From positions 2,093-46,687 of the forward strand of contig JADGJT010000170.1 of the NCBI GenBank assembly GCA_027604005.1: a stretch of DNA of 44,595 nt, given 5' to 3'. The stretch comes from Dinochytrium kinnereticum (Eukaryota; Chytridiomycota; Chytridiomycetes; Chytridiales; Chytridiaceae). Every line of letters starts with the position of its first letter. Position 1 is the first letter of the stretch. The position numbers and the translations under genes are program-made. A model generated the notes under the pieces. It was not told the origin of the DNA, ran no database searches, and worked only from the letters and a program-made list of their open reading frames with translations. This document shows, one piece after another, positions 42,481 through 44,595 of this stretch.

Positions 42481-43734
42481 TCAAGGCTTTGTGTTCAGAA
42501 TGTAATGTCCGTAACTGGTCCCAAAAGCAAACACAGATCCAGCGTTTCCAGACGGCGCAATGCTGCGAGTAAAGTACCCACGGGGGTTGGTTGGAAACGG
42601 CGGTAATGTGCTGCACTTGGCCGGGTTCGGCTGGACCCAGTTTACGCCGTTGGTGGTGGAGAAGGCAGCGCCGGACCATGAGGCAACAAGAGTGGTTTGG
42701 TCGAGAGAGACTGCGAGACCGACCATTTCGGTTTCTGCAGTAAGGGAGCGGAGGATAGTTAGATTTATGTGGAGCTTGATTTTCATTGTAACGAGGACAA
42801 CAAAAAAAAAAAAAAACAGGAACTCACCAACGGTTGGAGCGCTCAAGACGTTGACAGGGACGACGTCAGGGGAAGAGGGAGGGAAGGGAATAGCGAGAAG
42901 CTGATCATGGGACCCAACATAAGCTTTGCCATTCCACACAGTGATAGGACCCGACTGGGGGCAAAGTGTACCCTCGCCAGAATCCTGAGGCAACCTAGGG
43001 CAAAGCTGTGCAGCAACGACCGCCTCAAACTTTGGAGTCAAAACACCATTGATCCTGGGAACAGGCACATTAAGAGCGTAGAGACCGCTCAAGCCCAATG
43101 CAGTGAAGACCGAGAGAACCTGTTTTGAGTCCGGCGTGAGAGCCATGGACCTAACAAAGAGGTACTCGCACTCATTGATTGTCTGATTCGGTGTGTTGGC
43201 GAGGGCGATCAAACCACGGCAGTCGAGAGCATCCCAGGTTGCTCCATCATCGTCACTGATGTAAAACCCAACCTGCGTGCCCCAAACAATCTGGCTTCCA
43301 ATCTGCGCAAACATGTCCCCAGCAGTGGACATCACAGGGTACCCACCGGGTGCCATGAGATCCGGAACAGCCGAAAAGGTCTTGCCCCCATTCGTGGATC
43401 TGACCAATGCCTGAGGGGTAGAAGCAATGTAAGTGCCAGCAGGGGTCTTGATGGCCCCCCAGTAGTTTGCACCATTCTTGATGAGGGTTGTAAAGCTCTT
43501 GCCACCGTTTGTCGATGAGTAAAGGCCGTCGTTCGTACCGACCAGAAGCTCCTTGGAGACGTACTTTGAGAAGAGACTTTGGACGCCAAGGTCTGGGTTG
43601 GCAAGGGGGATGTAGGAGGAGAGGAGGCTCGTGCGAGTGTACGGGCAGTTGGGGATGTCGGATGAGCCGCCGCCGGCCATGACGAGTCCAGAGAGCATCG
43701 CCTGGACGGCAAGGAGGGAGAGGGCGATGTGCAT
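42481..43734 (-). CDS. Secreted BNR/Asp-box repeat protein (beta-propeller type)
   Basis: Two exons (42828-43734, 42481-42734; intron with GTGAGT...CAG) give 386 residues. The N-terminus (MHIALSLLAVQAMLSGLVMA) is a signal peptide. At least four Asp-box-like motifs are visible: SSTNGGKSF, RSTNGGKTF, ISDDDGATW and STTNGVNW. These lie in turns of beta-propellers such as sialidase-like and photosystem-assembly (Ycf48-like) folds. Several Cys residues and short Asn-X-Ser/Thr sites fit an extracellular protein. No sialidase catalytic Arg triad or FRIP motif is seen, so enzymatic activity is not claimed; a carbohydrate- or surface-binding role is possible. Start ATG at 43734. Convergent with the defensin-like gene (303 bp between stops), so two secreted products lie side by side. 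Confidence 0.85.
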   Translation of the reverse strand: MHIALSLLAVQAMLSGLVMAGGGSSDIPNCPYTRTSLLSSYIPLANPDLGVQSLFSKYVSKELLVGTNDGLYSSTNGGKSFTTLIKNGANYWGAIKTPAGTYIASTPQALVRSTNGGKTFSAVPDLMAPGGYPVMSTAGDMFAQIGSQIVWGTQVGFYISDDDGATWDALDCRGLIALANTPNQTINECEYLFVRSMALTPDSKQVLSVFTALGLSGLYALNVPVPRINGVLTPKFEAVVAAQLCPRLPQDSGEGTLCPQSGPITVWNGKAYVGSHDQLLAIPFPPSSPDVVPVNVLSAPTVGEFLFFFFFVVLVTMKIKLHINLTILRSLTAETEMVGLAVSLDQTTLVASWSGAAFSTTNGVNWVQPNPAKCSTLPPFPTNPRGYFTRSIAPSGNAGSVFAFGTSYGHYILNTKP

Positions 43735-44415
43735 TGCGTGCTGCAGGCCGTCGTTGATGATGAGGGATCCGCTGAGACGAGGTGAGCGCGGGGTGCACCG
43801 CCTTTAAATACTTTTTATCCAAAAGAGAAAAGAGTGCGTCACTGCTGCCGCCGACGAATCAGAGTGCTGCACACTAAGAATTCTTCATTTCTTGCGCTGT
43901 GCAACACTGAGACACGCACTGTGTTCCCCTGGGTGGTGCAAGAGTCTCTTGTCAGACACACTGGTGTGACGGGGCTGCGAGAGAGAGAATTTGATCTTTG
44001 GATGACATCGCCCGTGTGTCACGTTTGAAACACCCTGAACGACAGTCTCCATCTCCGTCCTTGTCGATCGATGCTTGACGGCTTCACGGCCTCATGCAGC
44101 CTCAGAAATACACTCTGCCATCACCCCATCATCCTTCTCCTTGTGACCACATCCGGAACTCGCTCTCCAAGCGCCTTTGAATGGATCAGCTGGAGGGTTA
44201 CGGTTAGGGTCAGGATTAGTTTGACTGCTGTTCTGCTCATTCCCACCTGATTCCCACCCTCGGGGCTGGAGGTTGGGCTTCCACCATGAGGAAGGATGGC
44301 GGATGCTGGCGCGTTTTTATTATTTTTTACGTCGAACCAAAAAAAAAATAAATGACTTACACCCAAAATCCTCATTATACTCTCTTGTATATTGGAAAAA
44401 AAGCCAAAGAGAATT
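43735..44415. other. Intergenic region upstream of the BNR gene and downstream of the tRNA
   Basis: Holds the promoter of the BNR-repeat gene (-) and the 3' flank of the tRNA (-). A T-run on the minus strand at 44338-44350 (A-run on plus) lies 65 bases beyond the tRNA 3' end and is too far to be its terminator; closer candidates at 44395-44401 (six A on plus, so T on minus) fit a Pol III stop. No protein gene supported. Confidence 0.5.
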
Positions 44416-44485
44416 GCGTCGACCGGGAATCGAACCCGGCACTAGTGCTTGGAAGGCGCTTATTATACCACTTAACTATCGACGC
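44416..44485 (-). tRNA. tRNA-Gly (anticodon TCC)
   Basis: The minus strand folds into a 70-nt cloverleaf. The acceptor stem is 7 bp (GCGTCGA with TCGACGC), the D stem 4 bp, and the anticodon loop CTTCCAA places TCC at 34-36. The T arm has a perfect 5-bp stem with loop TTCGATT. It is intronless, and the discriminator/CCA are not encoded. The anticodon stem has one C-A mismatch (positions 29-41), other pairs normal. The B box GGTTCGATTCC is canonical. Confidence 0.93.
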
Positions 44486-44595
44486 TATGTCATACATTCT
44501 GTGGGGTCTTTGTCACGCAACTTCCCCAGATATTCTTTCCCCCAATATTCTTCAGTATTTGTCTTAAGTTTGTCAGATTGATTTATCCGCACATT

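Noticed and set aside
44190..44225. TTAGGG-like string suggesting a telomere remnant
   Set aside because: Only one exact unit with two degenerate neighbours; far too short for a telomeric array.

Overview
This is a window of nuclear DNA from a eukaryote with many short GT-AG introns, most probably a zoosporic (chytrid-type) fungus. The metabolic genes and the K+/H+ antiporter look fungal. One gene, CFAP45, encodes a protein of the inside of axonemal microtubules and is expected only in organisms that build a motile flagellum. Introns are mostly about 40-190 bp, with CTRAY-like branch points. Intergenic DNA is rich in homopolymers, and one 10-base assembly gap (N) lies in a CFAP45 intron. All splice joins given here were worked out by eye from reading frame and family similarity.

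Layout, left to right. 1-2942: no gene recognised, low complexity, one 250-bp tandem duplication. 2943-5796 (-): dipeptidyl peptidase III. 7034-9085 (+): unknown protein. 9547-12306 (+): CFAP45. 12731-16344 (-): KHA1-like CPA2 cation/proton antiporter. 16651-19404 (-): Mut-7/EXD3-type 3'-5' exonuclease. 19984-22648 (+): methylenetetrahydrofolate reductase with an altered flavin site. 23351-24930 (+): PRS1-like PRPP synthetase subunit. 25226-26225 (-): small coiled-coil protein. 26385-29020 (-): PIF1 helicase.

From about 29.9 kb the content becomes more accessory. Two tandem paralogues (29922-31744 and 32034-34113, +) start with a domain resembling the ubiquitin-like Crinkler header, followed by long disordered Pro/Ser-rich tails that carry PPxY motifs. 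Next is a head-to-head pair of large Sel1-repeat proteins (34588-38598, - and 39038-41530, +). The first has an N-terminal domain that looks TIR-like. Then come a small secreted cysteine-rich peptide with a defensin-like CSalphabeta spacing (41827-42177, +), a secreted BNR/Asp-box repeat protein (42481-43734, -) and a tRNA-Gly(TCC) (44416-44485, -).

The left two thirds is housekeeping: folate/one-carbon metabolism, PRPP synthesis, peptide turnover, DNA helicase, ion homeostasis and flagellum. The right third joins ubiquitin-like, TIR-like and Sel1 adaptor domains with secreted small proteins. This is the part most likely to hold an undescribed interaction or defence system, but a functional link between these genes is inference only.
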